64,000 nucleotides of DNA. Source: Epiperipatus broadwayi. Its lineage: Eukaryota > Onychophora > Udeonychophora > Euonychophora > Peripatidae. Both the position numbers and the translations under genes were made by a program. Within the stretch, counting starts at the first letter, position 1. Each line of letters starts with the position of its first letter. Of this stretch, positions 23,451-33,140 are shown in pieces. The stretch is taken from the NCBI GenBank assembly GCA_028023455.1, contig JAQFVV010000013.1, forward strand, positions 16,010,258-16,074,257. Reading direction: 5' to 3'. The notes under the pieces were generated by a model. It made no database searches. It had not been told where the DNA came from and saw nothing but the letters and a program-made list of their open reading frames with translations.

Positions 23451-25584
23451 TTTGAATATATCAAAGTAAGGTTATTGTATAAAATAATGTAGAGTTCTGA
23501 AAAAAAAAAAAAAAACTGCTAGACAGTCAAAAAGTAAGATAATTGACCAAATAAAGCATTGTAAAGAGTGCGAAGAGGTCAAATTTAAGAAATGTATAAA
23601 ATTTCAGACTTAGCCATGATTGGTTATAGACAGAAAGATTAAGATTGACAGAAGCATTTAATTAAACTTACAAATTAAGAAACAGAATAAATCAAAAAGA
23701 TGATAAGTTCCCTAAACTTATAAATATGCATGTTACAACCCAAAATTCAAAGCATGATCTCACTTTGAACAGATCACAAAAAACTACTTTATACTGCTAA
23801 TGTACACAAATAATGCTATATTTGCACCTAATGACATAAACTATAGGAATCTACTCTCATTTTTCTGCACTCACCAACTATCCTAGATAAACTATCATAG
23901 AATAAATCTATCATGAATTACATTTAAATTTTCATGTAAAGTGTTTTTAGGATGCCACTTAATGCTGAGATTAGATACCAAAATTGTAGTGCCAACTCTA
24001 ATACTAGTTTATCTCTTATTATATACAGAGATATTATTTATTTCAAGAGGGAAAATTGAAAATATATTCATATGTGCTGATAAATTATATTCACTTCAAT
24101 TTTATTCTGACCTATCATATATGCATATATAACAATAAATTAAATTACAATATTGATTTGAACATGTTATTGCTTAAACAATTAATATTAATGTCAACAT
24201 AAACTTTCAACTTTGTTAATTGTTCTCTATATAAGATGCATGTAATTAAATATTATTGCAAGACTTTTTACATAAGGTAGCTATTAACTGTTATTTTGTC
24301 AAATAGTATTAATAGTTAAAAAATTAAACATTTTATAATATTATTTTTGCAATGTTAGGTTTTAGTTGCAAATAATATGTACACTTTAAATTTATACCTA
24401 GAAATGATACACAAAACTTAATTCATTATATTCAATTCTAGTCCTTTCTTATCATATCATTCAATATTGATAACAGGGAATGTAAATAAGTGTCTAGAAA
24501 TACCAATTGGTTAAATTCTAATTATTTTGCCATTAATCCTCAGACTGATCTAAGTTCTCCTTACAGTAAAGGTTTAAATTTGAATTATTAGGAGTTTTAC
24601 TTTATGTTACACAGCTTTTAAAATTTGAAATAATAATTAAACCAAATAGGATTCTTTGATATGTAGGAGATTTCATTATTTTATGATATTTATAATTAAG
24701 AATTAACTATGTAAAGGACATGAAAAGCACAAGTAAATTACCATTGCTGATACTCCAAATGTTATCCGTTGCTTGGAATACATGCACCAATCTGACTGGT
24801 TTCAGGGTTTTGCCTTTGTCACTGATATCTTAGAATTCAGAACTGGAACAAATGCACTTTGCATATAGAAGTTACCTTTTAATCCTTTGTATTATTCAAG
24901 ATGTTAGTTTTAAAGCACAAATAAAGATTTTGCATTCAAGCCAACCGGCTTGCCTATTTATGTAGACATGATACCAGATCACTTTCTATATATTTTAGTG
25001 ATCTCAAACTGTGTTTTTTACTTTTTGACTAAAAAGATTAATATTCTCAACAATATTATATGATTATAAAGGAATAAAAGATAATTGCTAGATGCATAAA
25101 TGCATTATTTCTACTTTTGAATCTTAAGTCCTCACTGACAAAGGCAAAAGACAGAAGCAGATCTGTGGATGTGAATATTATGGAACTATATTATATAGCA
25201 TCCATTGATTATTCAAATTTACACTAGATGGCCGAAGAAATTGCTCTTGAAAGCAAATAAGTTGAGTAAGTTGTGAGATGTTAGTGTAATTCAAATCTTC
25301 ATAACTTTCAGTTATTAAATCAATACGTTGCACTATTGTAAAATCAACTATTTTTAAACATAAAACCGAGATTGCTGACTGGTCTTGATTTTTATTTTAT
25401 CAAAATATCAACAACTTTCTATTAAGATTGCAAGATTTATTTCAATCAACTTGAAAATAAAAACATACAGAAGATGAAAATGAAAAATTATGGCAAAAAA
25501 TAAATAACTAAGTAAATAAAATGATTTAATCCTCTAGACACTTCCTCCTCTTCTTCTTCCTTAGTTTTTCTTTCTTTATATAGC
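23451..25584. other. CAD intron with two decayed family A-like motifs
   Basis: A+T-rich. Two relics resemble the family A hammerhead region: minus strand about 24783-24843 (GUGACAA, AGGC, GAAACCAGUC) and plus strand about 25119-25172 (UCCUCACUGACAA, AGGC, then AGAAGCAG). No gene. Confidence 0.4.
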
Positions 25585-25772
25585 ATATAACATCAAATCT
25601 CCACTCTTTTACACTTTTAGCAAAATATATTTAATAATTTGATAACAGTTTTGAAACTGTTATCAAATTAATAAATATATATTTAATAATTTGATAACAG
25701 TTTTGAAACTGTTATCAAATTAATAAATATATTTTGCTAAAAGTGTAAAAGAGTGGAGGTTTGATGTTATAT
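25585..25772. mobile_element. Near-perfect palindrome with duplicated centre
   Basis: Outer arms start ATATAACATCAAA, continue CTCCACTCTTTTACACTT and reach TAGCAAAATATAT; they are almost exact reverse complements (one change, T versus C). The centre is a roughly 53-bp palindromic unit (TTTGATAACAG, TTTTGAAA, CTGTTATCAAA) present twice in tandem. A foldback MITE with an internal duplication fits best. Confidence 0.7.
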
Positions 25773-27169
25773 ACTAAATAAAATGATATTAAGAGCTCAC
25801 TTTCTTCAAAAATAAAATATTTTCTATATATCTAAATAGATTAATTTAGATAAATTTAAATTTGGTTTAAAATGGGAAAACTTTTGGTAACATATATAAG
25901 CTAATTTTCACCTAATATTTCTATGAATGACAACATGCATTCTCTAATGACAAGTTTATTTATCATATCATATTTATTTTTCTTTTATAAACAAAATCTA
26001 TCAAGCATTGATTAGCTTTCAATAATATTTGCTCTACTATGAATGTATTCTTGATTTTAACTAAGATAGCAATATCTGAAAAATCTCTTCCTGAGTTTCA
26101 TATAGCTTCTTTGTTAAGGATGGATGGAAGATACCTTGGCTTTGTGATACCATCCATTTAAAATTGATATAGCTACATCACATATGAATGAGGACAAAGA
26201 GATGTGGGTTTTTTTTTCATATAACAGCATAAACAAAACTAAAGCAAACTAAAATGGGTGGTAAAATAAAATCATTAAATTAATATTAGACTGGGGATTT
26301 AAGAACAGGATAATGCGTTTAAGAATTTGGAAAGTATGAGAACTAATAATGAAAATAAAAAACTAAAACTAAAATTTGCAATAATATTAATAAGCTTTTA
26401 ATAAGGATAGGAGTTATTTTGTAGTCTTATAAAATTAATTTTAAAAAGATTTGTTAAATGCTTTGTTTGAAGTATTATTTATATGAAGCAAAAACATGAA
26501 TAACTAGAGACAAAAGAAAAAAGAAACAATTGGAAACGTCAAGAATGTGCATTTGCAAAAGAATAAAATGAATAAGTTAGAAGAATAAGATCAAAAATGT
26601 TGAAAAAAAAAGAGGGGATGAGGTATTAGATTAATCGCATAATTAAAGGCAAAAAGAGAAGTTGGAATTGCAGAGGATAAAGGAAAAAGGACTAAAACAA
26701 AAAAAAAAGTTAGCAAATGATCATAAAGAAAAGAATATTTATGAATATTAAAGAAGTAAAATAAGAATTAATAAATTTTGGAGACAATTGCCTGGCTTGG
26801 CTTTTGGTGGCCAACTGATTATGATGATCTTATTCTGTTTAAATATAATTTTATGGATATTAAAATGATACCATTTATCAGAATTTCATTAAATTTAAAA
26901 CATAATTCTAATACAAAAAAATTTATTTTATTGTTAATTCTTTTAATATCTTTAATAATTTGTTCTGTAAATAAATCTCTCAAAAGCAATATATTGATTT
27001 TATATTTAAAAATTCTGCAGCAGGCTGCAATGAAATATCACATGATCCCCCCCAAAAAAGAAATAAAAATAATTCTTTTGAGAGATTTATTTTAATCAAT
27101 GTTGTATAACCTAGAAAAGTTAAGCAATTTATAATACATCAGCATCTAAGTAATGCAAATACACAATAC
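25773..27169. other. CAD intron, nothing firm
   Basis: A+T-rich. An inverted repeat built on AATAAATCTCTCAAAAG lies at about 26969-26986 and 27077-27094. A 105-codon frame at 26778 has no recognisable domain and I do not call it. Confidence 0.4.
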
Positions 27170-27311
27170 CTTCTTTTGTGAAATCAGAATTCCAAGGCAC
27201 TACTTTAACAGACGCTCCACGTTTAATGAAGCAACGGATTTGGTGATATTTGAGACCAAAATCAACAGCAACAATTTTTAATAAACCAGAAGGATTGTAA
27301 ACATGTGGTTC
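27170..27311 (-). CDS. CAD: CAD exon: start of GATase catalytic subdomain
   Basis: 142 nt encode [27 protein letters not shown] and [15 protein letters not shown]. The block VDFGLKYxQIRC matches the LDCGLKYNQIRC stretch that opens the catalytic half of the CAD GATase domain. The acceptor is TTTAAG ending at 27312; the donor is GTATTG from 27169. The exon starts in phase 0 after the 29.24-kb exon and ends with one base that completes Val with the 19.2-kb exon. The intron that follows (19393-27169) contains one RTE LINE and family A and B repeats. Confidence 0.95.
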
Positions 27312-29237
27312 CTTAAATAAAAAGATAAAACAGTTTAGAATGTTTTAAATATTAGATTTTATTAATTTAAAATATTTATAAGATATCAATTACTAAATAT
27401 ACTTATTTTTATATTTATAATTGGTCATTACTCAGAGTACCAAAATGTTAGATCATAAGTCTCATTCTCTTAACTTTTGGTCTCCAAAACATTCATTCTT
27501 ATTGTTCAATTTATCTGTTCATCTCACTCCACAGTAAATATAAATTTTGTTTTGTCTGCTTTTCTACTATATGTTACTCACTTCGAGAGTTTGTAGTACT
27601 GAGCTCGAATCTGGAATATGCTGTAGGGAATTGTAGATGGATGTCTCTATAATGATCGTTGTATTCGTTCTATAAACATGGCACATAAAGTCCATATGAC
27701 TCAGGCTTTATAAAAATGCTTTATTAATTGCAAGTCTTGCTGATCTTTATAGGGATTGATATCAAAAGGGTGATCAGGAAATTAGTTTGATCTCTTTTTA
27801 AATAATACCATGTGAATCCTGTAGTTAATTCACATAACTAAGTTAAATGTAGACTTCACTGCACTGATAATGCAATTTATTTTCTAACACCTCACACACT
27901 ATTGTAAATCCAAGTTTTCTGATCAGTTATATATTAGATATATATATATACACATTATACTGGTCTTAACATATCTAAATAATATATATATACACTTCTA
28001 TACATATTATTTTTATTCAGGTATGTATTTTATTTTTTACATATTAATTTATTTGCTTATATATAAAAGTGAAGTGTGATCTATAACAATAGAATGAAAA
28101 AAAAATATACTAACAATTTTCTATGTATTATTTATATATATAAAGATCTATACATACATATATAAATAAAGCAGTATATGAATTTCTGAATACTTTATGA
28201 TTAAAATATGCTTTAACTTCTTTTTTTTTATTAAGTTAGATTAATATTATTTTTAGAAAAAAAGTATCATGAGCTTGCATTTTCGAAGCTTATCTGTCAG
28301 TTATTTGAAATTTCATTTTTTAAATAAATAAATGTAGTTACTTCCGTTAGTTAAATTTTTTAATCAAAAACTTTTAACAATTGCCTTATAATTCCAATTG
28401 TTTGATAAGCATTTAATATATATTTATATCAAACCTTTTGGATGTAGATTTAAAAATATGTTAGTGTGCTCCATATCTTTTTCCTGTTTATATATAATAT
28501 AAAAATATGTAAGCATTGAAGTATAATGAAAAATTCTAGTTGTATTTCAATGTTTTTAGCTAAAAGTCTGTGAAAATCTTTAAATATATATATATGCAGA
28601 TTTAAATATTAAAAAAAAAACCATTATAAATAACTGATTTAAAATATTAACAACATGAAATATCTTAGTGTAAATTTATAAAATATTTCTAGTCTAATTA
28701 TACTGATGGCCAAATACTATTAATATGAATCTCTATTATTCAAAATCTATTATCAAAACAAAATTTCATAGGTAATCTTTTTACAATATTTGTTTGTACA
28801 CACTTTTACTAATAAAATTAAAGGAAAAAATATTGAATAAATATCCATAAATTAATAAGCCTAACAGCAGTAAACAGTCCTGTTTTTTTTCCTAATGTAG
28901 CAGAGTTTAGTTGAGAGGATAAAAGATCCTAAAAACTCACAAATTCACAGAACTAGGGATTTCAGATCAATAGTGTTTTATCTGTATATACAGTGAGCTT
29001 TATGTATCATTTTTCATGAGAAAGAATTTTAATATACATATATGCATTATAAACACAGTTATTCAATATAAATAATACATACAACATGTATAATAAAAAA
29101 AGCTTGTTACTTTTCTTGGAAAAATATAATTCAATATATATGTTGTATGTATTATTTATATTGAATTACATTTTTCCAAGAAAAGTTTAAAAATATTGAA
29201 ATTATAAACACAGTAATAAAATATATATATAACTCAC
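27312..29237. other. CAD intron with nested inverted repeats
   Basis: A+T-rich. At about 29061-29187 two inverted repeats are nested: ATTCAATATAAATAATACAT with its complement around 29141-29168, and CTTTTCTTGGAAAAAT (about 29112) with its complement around 29171. Confidence 0.5.
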
Positions 29238-29321
29238 CAAAATTGACACTTTTTTGACAAGATTTTGCTTATTTGGATCCTCAAAAGAAATAGCATCAGG
29301 ATTATGGCCATTAACTATTAT
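29238..29321 (-). CDS. CAD: CAD exon: linker between N-terminal and catalytic GATase halves
   Basis: 84 nt, 28 codons, phase 0 at both ends: IIVNGHNP, then FEDPNKQNLVKKVSIL. It corresponds to the linker of CAD that contains DPN and ends in VSI before the catalytic half. The acceptor is TTACAG ending at 29322; the donor is GTGAGT from 29237, a strong consensus site. Low sequence conservation here is normal for the family, but the flanking exons fix the frame. An 88-bp tandem duplication lies in the short upstream intron (29322-29519). Confidence 0.92.
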
Positions 29322-29334
29322 CTGTAATTTTATA

Positions 29335-29510
29335 ATTCTATTTTTATTACTTTAAATTTTTTTTTTTTTTTAAATTTATATCATGATAAAAAAATAAATA
29401 TTAATATTATTACATTTTTCAAATTCTATTTTTATTACTTTAAATTTTTTTTTTTTTTTAAATTTATATCATGATAAAAAAATAAATATTAATATTATTA
29501 CATTTTTCAT
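29335..29510. repeat. 88-bp tandem duplication in a small CAD intron
   Basis: The unit begins ATTCTATTTTTATTAC, has a long T run, and ends with TATTACATTTTTC; it occurs at 29335-29422 and 29423-29510 with almost no differences, so it is recent. It nearly doubles the 198-bp intron between two CAD exons. Confidence 0.8.
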
Positions 29511-29519
29511 TTGTCATAC

Positions 29520-29578
29520 CTTAGCAAGCATAGATCCCTTCAATCTTATTTTTTTTGTAAGCATCCGAGTATCAATTC
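29520..29578 (-). CDS. CAD: CAD small exon: IDTRMLTKKIR segment
   Basis: 59 nt encode (G)IDTRMLTKKIR and KGSMLAK, the counterpart of the VDTRELTKKLREQGSLLGK stretch of animal CAD. This helix closes the N-terminal GATase subdomain. The acceptor is TTTTAG ending at 29579, the donor GTATGA from 29519. Two leading bases complete Gly with the 35.96-kb exon. The exon is too short to stand out as an open frame and was found by following the gene. Confidence 0.93.
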
Positions 29579-30141
29579 CTAAAAACATGATTAAAATTTT
29601 ATTATATATGTGTATATTTAGCAGATGAAAAACATATGGTTGAATTAGTATGTAGAAGTTGTTAAAAATTTGAAATATAAATTAATTGAAAAATTATATA
29701 AGCAATGAATGTATATACATTCCATCTTCAAATTTATTAAAACACACTAAAAGTTAAAATTTATAAAATGTATATAAAAAAAAAAGATGTACATTATAAA
29801 GTGGAGAGCCATTATAAAATACATTTGTGTTAATGTAAATTTGTATGAAATATCTTGTATTCTGAATAATAATTTAATCTATTATTCTATTCTTGTCATT
29901 CCAATGTAAGCTTGAGTAATCAATGGATATTAGATGATAGAATGGATTAATGAAATGATGATGTTTCGCTTAGTTATATACGAAAAGTGAAAAATGATAA
30001 TAGCATACATCCAAGATCACTAAAATTAATAGTTAAAATAGGAAAAACTCTCTCCATACAGTAGTGCTACTCTAAATAAGACAGAGTAATCAATGGATGC
30101 CAGAAGGCTTGTACATAAAATCCCTATCTAGTGCCTACTCA

Positions 30142-30199
30142 TTCAATATCCCCAAACTAATTTCTGGCTTATGACCTTCGTCAGTGAGGAGCCTTGGAT
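30142..30199 (-). ncRNA. Hammerhead-ribozyme-like motif, family A copy A3
   Basis: Minus strand: AUCCAA-GGC-UCCUCA, CUGACGA (30178-30184), stem II GGU-CAUAA-GCC between two A's, GAAA (30161-30164), UUAG, UU with predicted cleavage after 30155, UGGGGA-UA-UUGAAU. UCCUCA and UGGGGA pair over all six bases (one G-U). Core intact; stem III palindrome has one change. Confidence 0.6.
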
Positions 30200-30598
30200 C
30201 TGAGAGCACTGCACCTAGATCTTAGGATCTAATGCAACCCTCCAGCAGCCACCTTTTAACTCTACATAACTACTAAACTATGAGAATAAAATTGAAAACA
30301 CACAGATATTTTCAATCTAAGCTCAGTAGTCTAAATAGTCATATGGGTCTGAACTCAGTTCAGCATCCATACATTTTGGTGTCTTTGGCTCTTTTACAAC
30401 CATAGCCACCACCTTCGTATAAGGCAGGATTAGTATTAAACCTTAAAACATCACATGATCACTATCTTCCATGCTTGCTCATAACTGTTGTTAAAATAGG
30501 CAAAACTCTCTCCATACAGTAGTGCCACTCTAAGCAAGACAGAGTAATCAATGGATGCCAGAAGGCTTGTGCATAAAATCCCTATCTCATGCCTACTC

Positions 30599-30658
30599 AT
30601 CCAATATACCTCAAACTAGTTTCTGGCTTATGGCCTTCGTCAGCGAGGAGCCTTGGAT
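30599..30658 (-). ncRNA. Hammerhead-ribozyme-like motif, family A copy A4
   Basis: Minus strand: AUCCAA-GGC-UCCUCG, CUGACGA (30637-30643), stem II GGC-CAUAA-GCC, GAAA (30620-30623), palindrome CUAG (30616-30619), UU with predicted cleavage after 30614, UGAGGU-A-UAUUGGAU. Outer stem AUCCAA/UUGGAU is perfect; the inner stem keeps five pairs although three bases differ from copy A3. Its cleavage site is 459 nt from that of A3. Confidence 0.62.
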
Positions 30659-30908
30659 CTGAAAGCACTGCACCTAGATATTAGGATCTAATGCAACCCT
30701 CCAGCAGCCACCTTTTAACTCTACAGAACTACTAAACTATGAGAATAAAATTGAAAATACACAGATATTTTCAATCTAAGCTCAGTAGCCTAAATAGTCA
30801 TATGGGTCTGAACTCAGTTCAGCACCCATACATTTTGGTGTCTGGCTTTTTTAGAACCATAGCCACCACCTTCGTATAAGACAGGATTGGTATTAAACCT
30901 TAAAACAT

Positions 30909-31168
30909 CATAGTTTAGTAGTTATGTAGAGTTAAAAGGTGGCTGCTGGAGGGCTCCTCACTGACGAAGGCCATAAGCCAGAAACTAGTTTGGGGATATT
31001 GGATGAGTAGGCACTAGATAGGGATTTTATGCACAAGCCTTCTGGCATCCATTGATTACTCTGTCTTGCTTAGAGTGGCACTACTGTATGGAGAGAGTTT
31101 TGCCTATTTTAACAACAGTTATGAGCAAGCATGGAAGATAGTGATCATGTGATGTTTTAAGGTTTAAA
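30909..31168 (+). mobile_element. Family A repeat, inverted copy A5
   Basis: Reverse orientation copy joined directly to the tandem dimer. It lacks the roughly 45 bases around GCACTGCACCTAGAT between GGAGGG and CTCCTCA. It ends with TTTTAACAACAGTTATGAGC and GATCATGTGATGTTTTAAGG, the complement of the junction sequence seen between A3 and A4. Confidence 0.7.
30955..31004 (+). ncRNA. Hammerhead-ribozyme-like motif, family A copy A5
   Basis: UCCUCA (30955-30960), CUGACGA (30961-30967), stem II GGC-CAUAA-GCC, GAAA (30981-30984), CUAG (30985-30988), UU with predicted cleavage after 30990, UGGGGA (30991-30996), UA, UUGGAU. The inner stem I is fully paired; the AUCCAA partner of the outer stem is deleted. 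Confidence 0.58.
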
Positions 31169-32065
31169 ATTAAAAGTTACTGGTTTAATGTCAGATCTAC
31201 AATTATTTAAGAAGATTGATGTGCATACAAAAGCTTAAGGTGTTAAATCATGAGAAAAGACAACTGAGAACATCTAATGCTTTGTTTAATTTGCATCATG
31301 TAATAAATATGATCTCCCAAAATGTTCAAATAGTCTGCAAATGAAATTTATTCAAACAGAATAATGATTATACCAAGAGAACACTATTAACCATCCAAAT
31401 CAAGTTAGCTGCCCAAATATAATAACTTCTTTTAGTGATCATTAATACTTGTAACAACATTGCTTCTGCATTTTAACATTTTACACCAAAACCATGTGAC
31501 TACCAAAACTACATTTTATGAAGCTTGCAATATATTGCTTTAGTCAACAATTGTAAGTTCAGACGTATACTCACATTTGCAGACAAACTATGGTTTTATT
31601 ATTTGGCTGCATTTTTTTTGTAATGATATTGATCAATCATTCTTACTAATTTCTAATTGTTGTTAGTTCTAATAAGTATCATTTTCCTATCTTCTATAAG
31701 TATTCTTCTATGAGCATTGTTATACTTGAAAGATGAATTTTTTGAACCATTATACATTTAAGCAGTTTTGGACACAAATGCTTCAGCTGATCGGTACAAA
31801 CAATATGATTCTCTTAAAAAGTCTGACAATTTCTCTCAGATTAATAAAATTAACAATTATGTAACCATCAGCATATTATTAAGATGATTATTACATATCA
31901 TTTGGCATTTTGGAAGTTGATATATCATGTAAATGTTGATTTAAAAATCATCAAATAAATTCCTACCATAATACAATATATTTACAGAGAGGTTACTGTT
32001 AATCTGAACATTAAATCCAAACTTTGTTGAAAATTAAAAAAAAACCCATTAATTTTACTATCTAC
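31169..32065. other. CAD intron, nothing recognised
   Basis: A+T-rich with no gene or repeat I can support. Confidence 0.5.
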
Positions 32066-33140
32066 AATTTGGTATCATCATCAACCAATATCAATCCACT
32101 GCAGGATGAGGGTCTCTCCAAGTTCAATCCATCTCCGATCTTTAGCTTCTCCTGTCCACATCACCCCTGCACAACTTTCTTATTTCATCCAAACATCTCA
32201 CATGTGGTTTCTTTCTGGGTCTTTTACAATCTCTTAGAATCCAGTTTAAGATTTCAATTGTCCATCTATTATCACCTCTTCTAACAATATGTTCAGCCCA
32301 ACTCCACTTCAGTCTTTTAATTTTTTCAATGAGATCAGTAACACCTGTTTGTTCTCTTACCCATATATTGCGTTTTCGAACTCTTCTTGTTACTCCCAAC
32401 ATGCATCTTTCCATACTTCTTTGAGTGATCTGAAGTCTCTGTATTGCTCTTCTATTAAGTGTCCAAGTCTCAGATCCATAAGTAAAAACTGGTAAAACAC
32501 ATTTATTAAAAACCTCCCTTTTCAAACATAGAGGCATATTTCCTTTTAGTATCAAGTTATTTCTACCAAAAGCACTCCAATCAAGTTTAATCCTATGATT
32601 AATTTCATCCATTATGTTTCCATCTGTATTAATAATCTGACCAAGGTATTAATAGCTGTTAACTTGTAACTCATCATAATCAATCTTTATTTTCATATTT
32701 TGAGAAAATCCATTAAACATTACTTTAGTTTTTTTAACATTTATCTTCAGTCCTACTTTCATCTGATAACTCCTGCAACATTTCCTGCAGCTCTAAAGCA
32801 TTATTTGCAAAAATAACTACATCATCTGCAAAATCTAAATGACTTAAAAAAGTTTTGGAGATATGAAGTCACCCTGTCTTACACCTTTCTGAATGTTAAC
32901 TTTCCTAGTATCATTGTGTAATCTAATTGTTGCTGTTGCATTTTTATAAATATTCTTTAAAATATGACAATATCCTGGATCTATATTTTAATGACCCAAT
33001 GCTTTAATCACTGAAAAAATATTTATAGAATCAAATACCTTTTCATAATCTACAAATCCAAAGCATAATAGCAACTCATATTTATTTGTCCTTTCTATAA
33101 CTTCTCTCAATACTGGATATGATCTACTTTACTAAAATCA
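32066..33140 (-). mobile_element. RTE-type LINE, 5'-truncated, copy 2
   Basis: Second copy of the family at 21-23 kb, with the short (ATC)n tail at 32076-32087. It starts at the VDHIQ region of the reverse transcriptase, so it is shorter at the 5' end than copy 1, and lacks about 70 bases around 32846 compared with copy 1. It keeps the C-terminal part that copy 1 has lost (NRRAIQRLQITQRSMERC, VREQTGVTDLI, LKWSWAEHIVRR). Confidence 0.78.
32142..32612 (-). pseudogene. RTE reverse transcriptase C-terminus
   Basis: 156-codon open frame that matches the end of RTE ORF proteins: MDEINHRIKL, CLKREVFNKCVLPV, TYGSETWTLNRRAIQRLQ, RWTIEILNWILRDCKRPR. This region has no catalytic residue; it follows the thumb. 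The upstream RT frame is broken by stops and the 70-base deletion, so no active protein is made. Confidence 0.78.

Larger units (their letters stand above)
30032..30908 (-). mobile_element. Family A hammerhead repeat, direct tandem dimer (A3-A4)
   Basis: Two direct copies of one unit, each starting GTTAAAATAGG (30032 and 30490), so the period is 458 bp. Each carries one hammerhead-like motif. The second copy breaks off near 30908 and is followed by an inverted copy. The part that single copies lack (about 30236-30440, from ACCCTCCAGCAGCC to TATTAAACC) is present here, so this is the most complete monomer in the window. I see no ORF. Confidence 0.75.

Noticed and set aside
26778-27095. 105-codon open frame as a gene
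   Set aside because: No recognisable domain, very A+T-rich codons, hydrophobic tail produced by TTA/ATT-rich DNA, and it overlaps an inverted repeat in a CAD intron.
30985-31020. Longer stem III in family A (CUAGU with a distant ACUAG)
   Set aside because: It would leave A where U is required before the cleavage base, whereas the short palindromic CUAG followed by UU or UC satisfies the consensus and lets stem I form fully.
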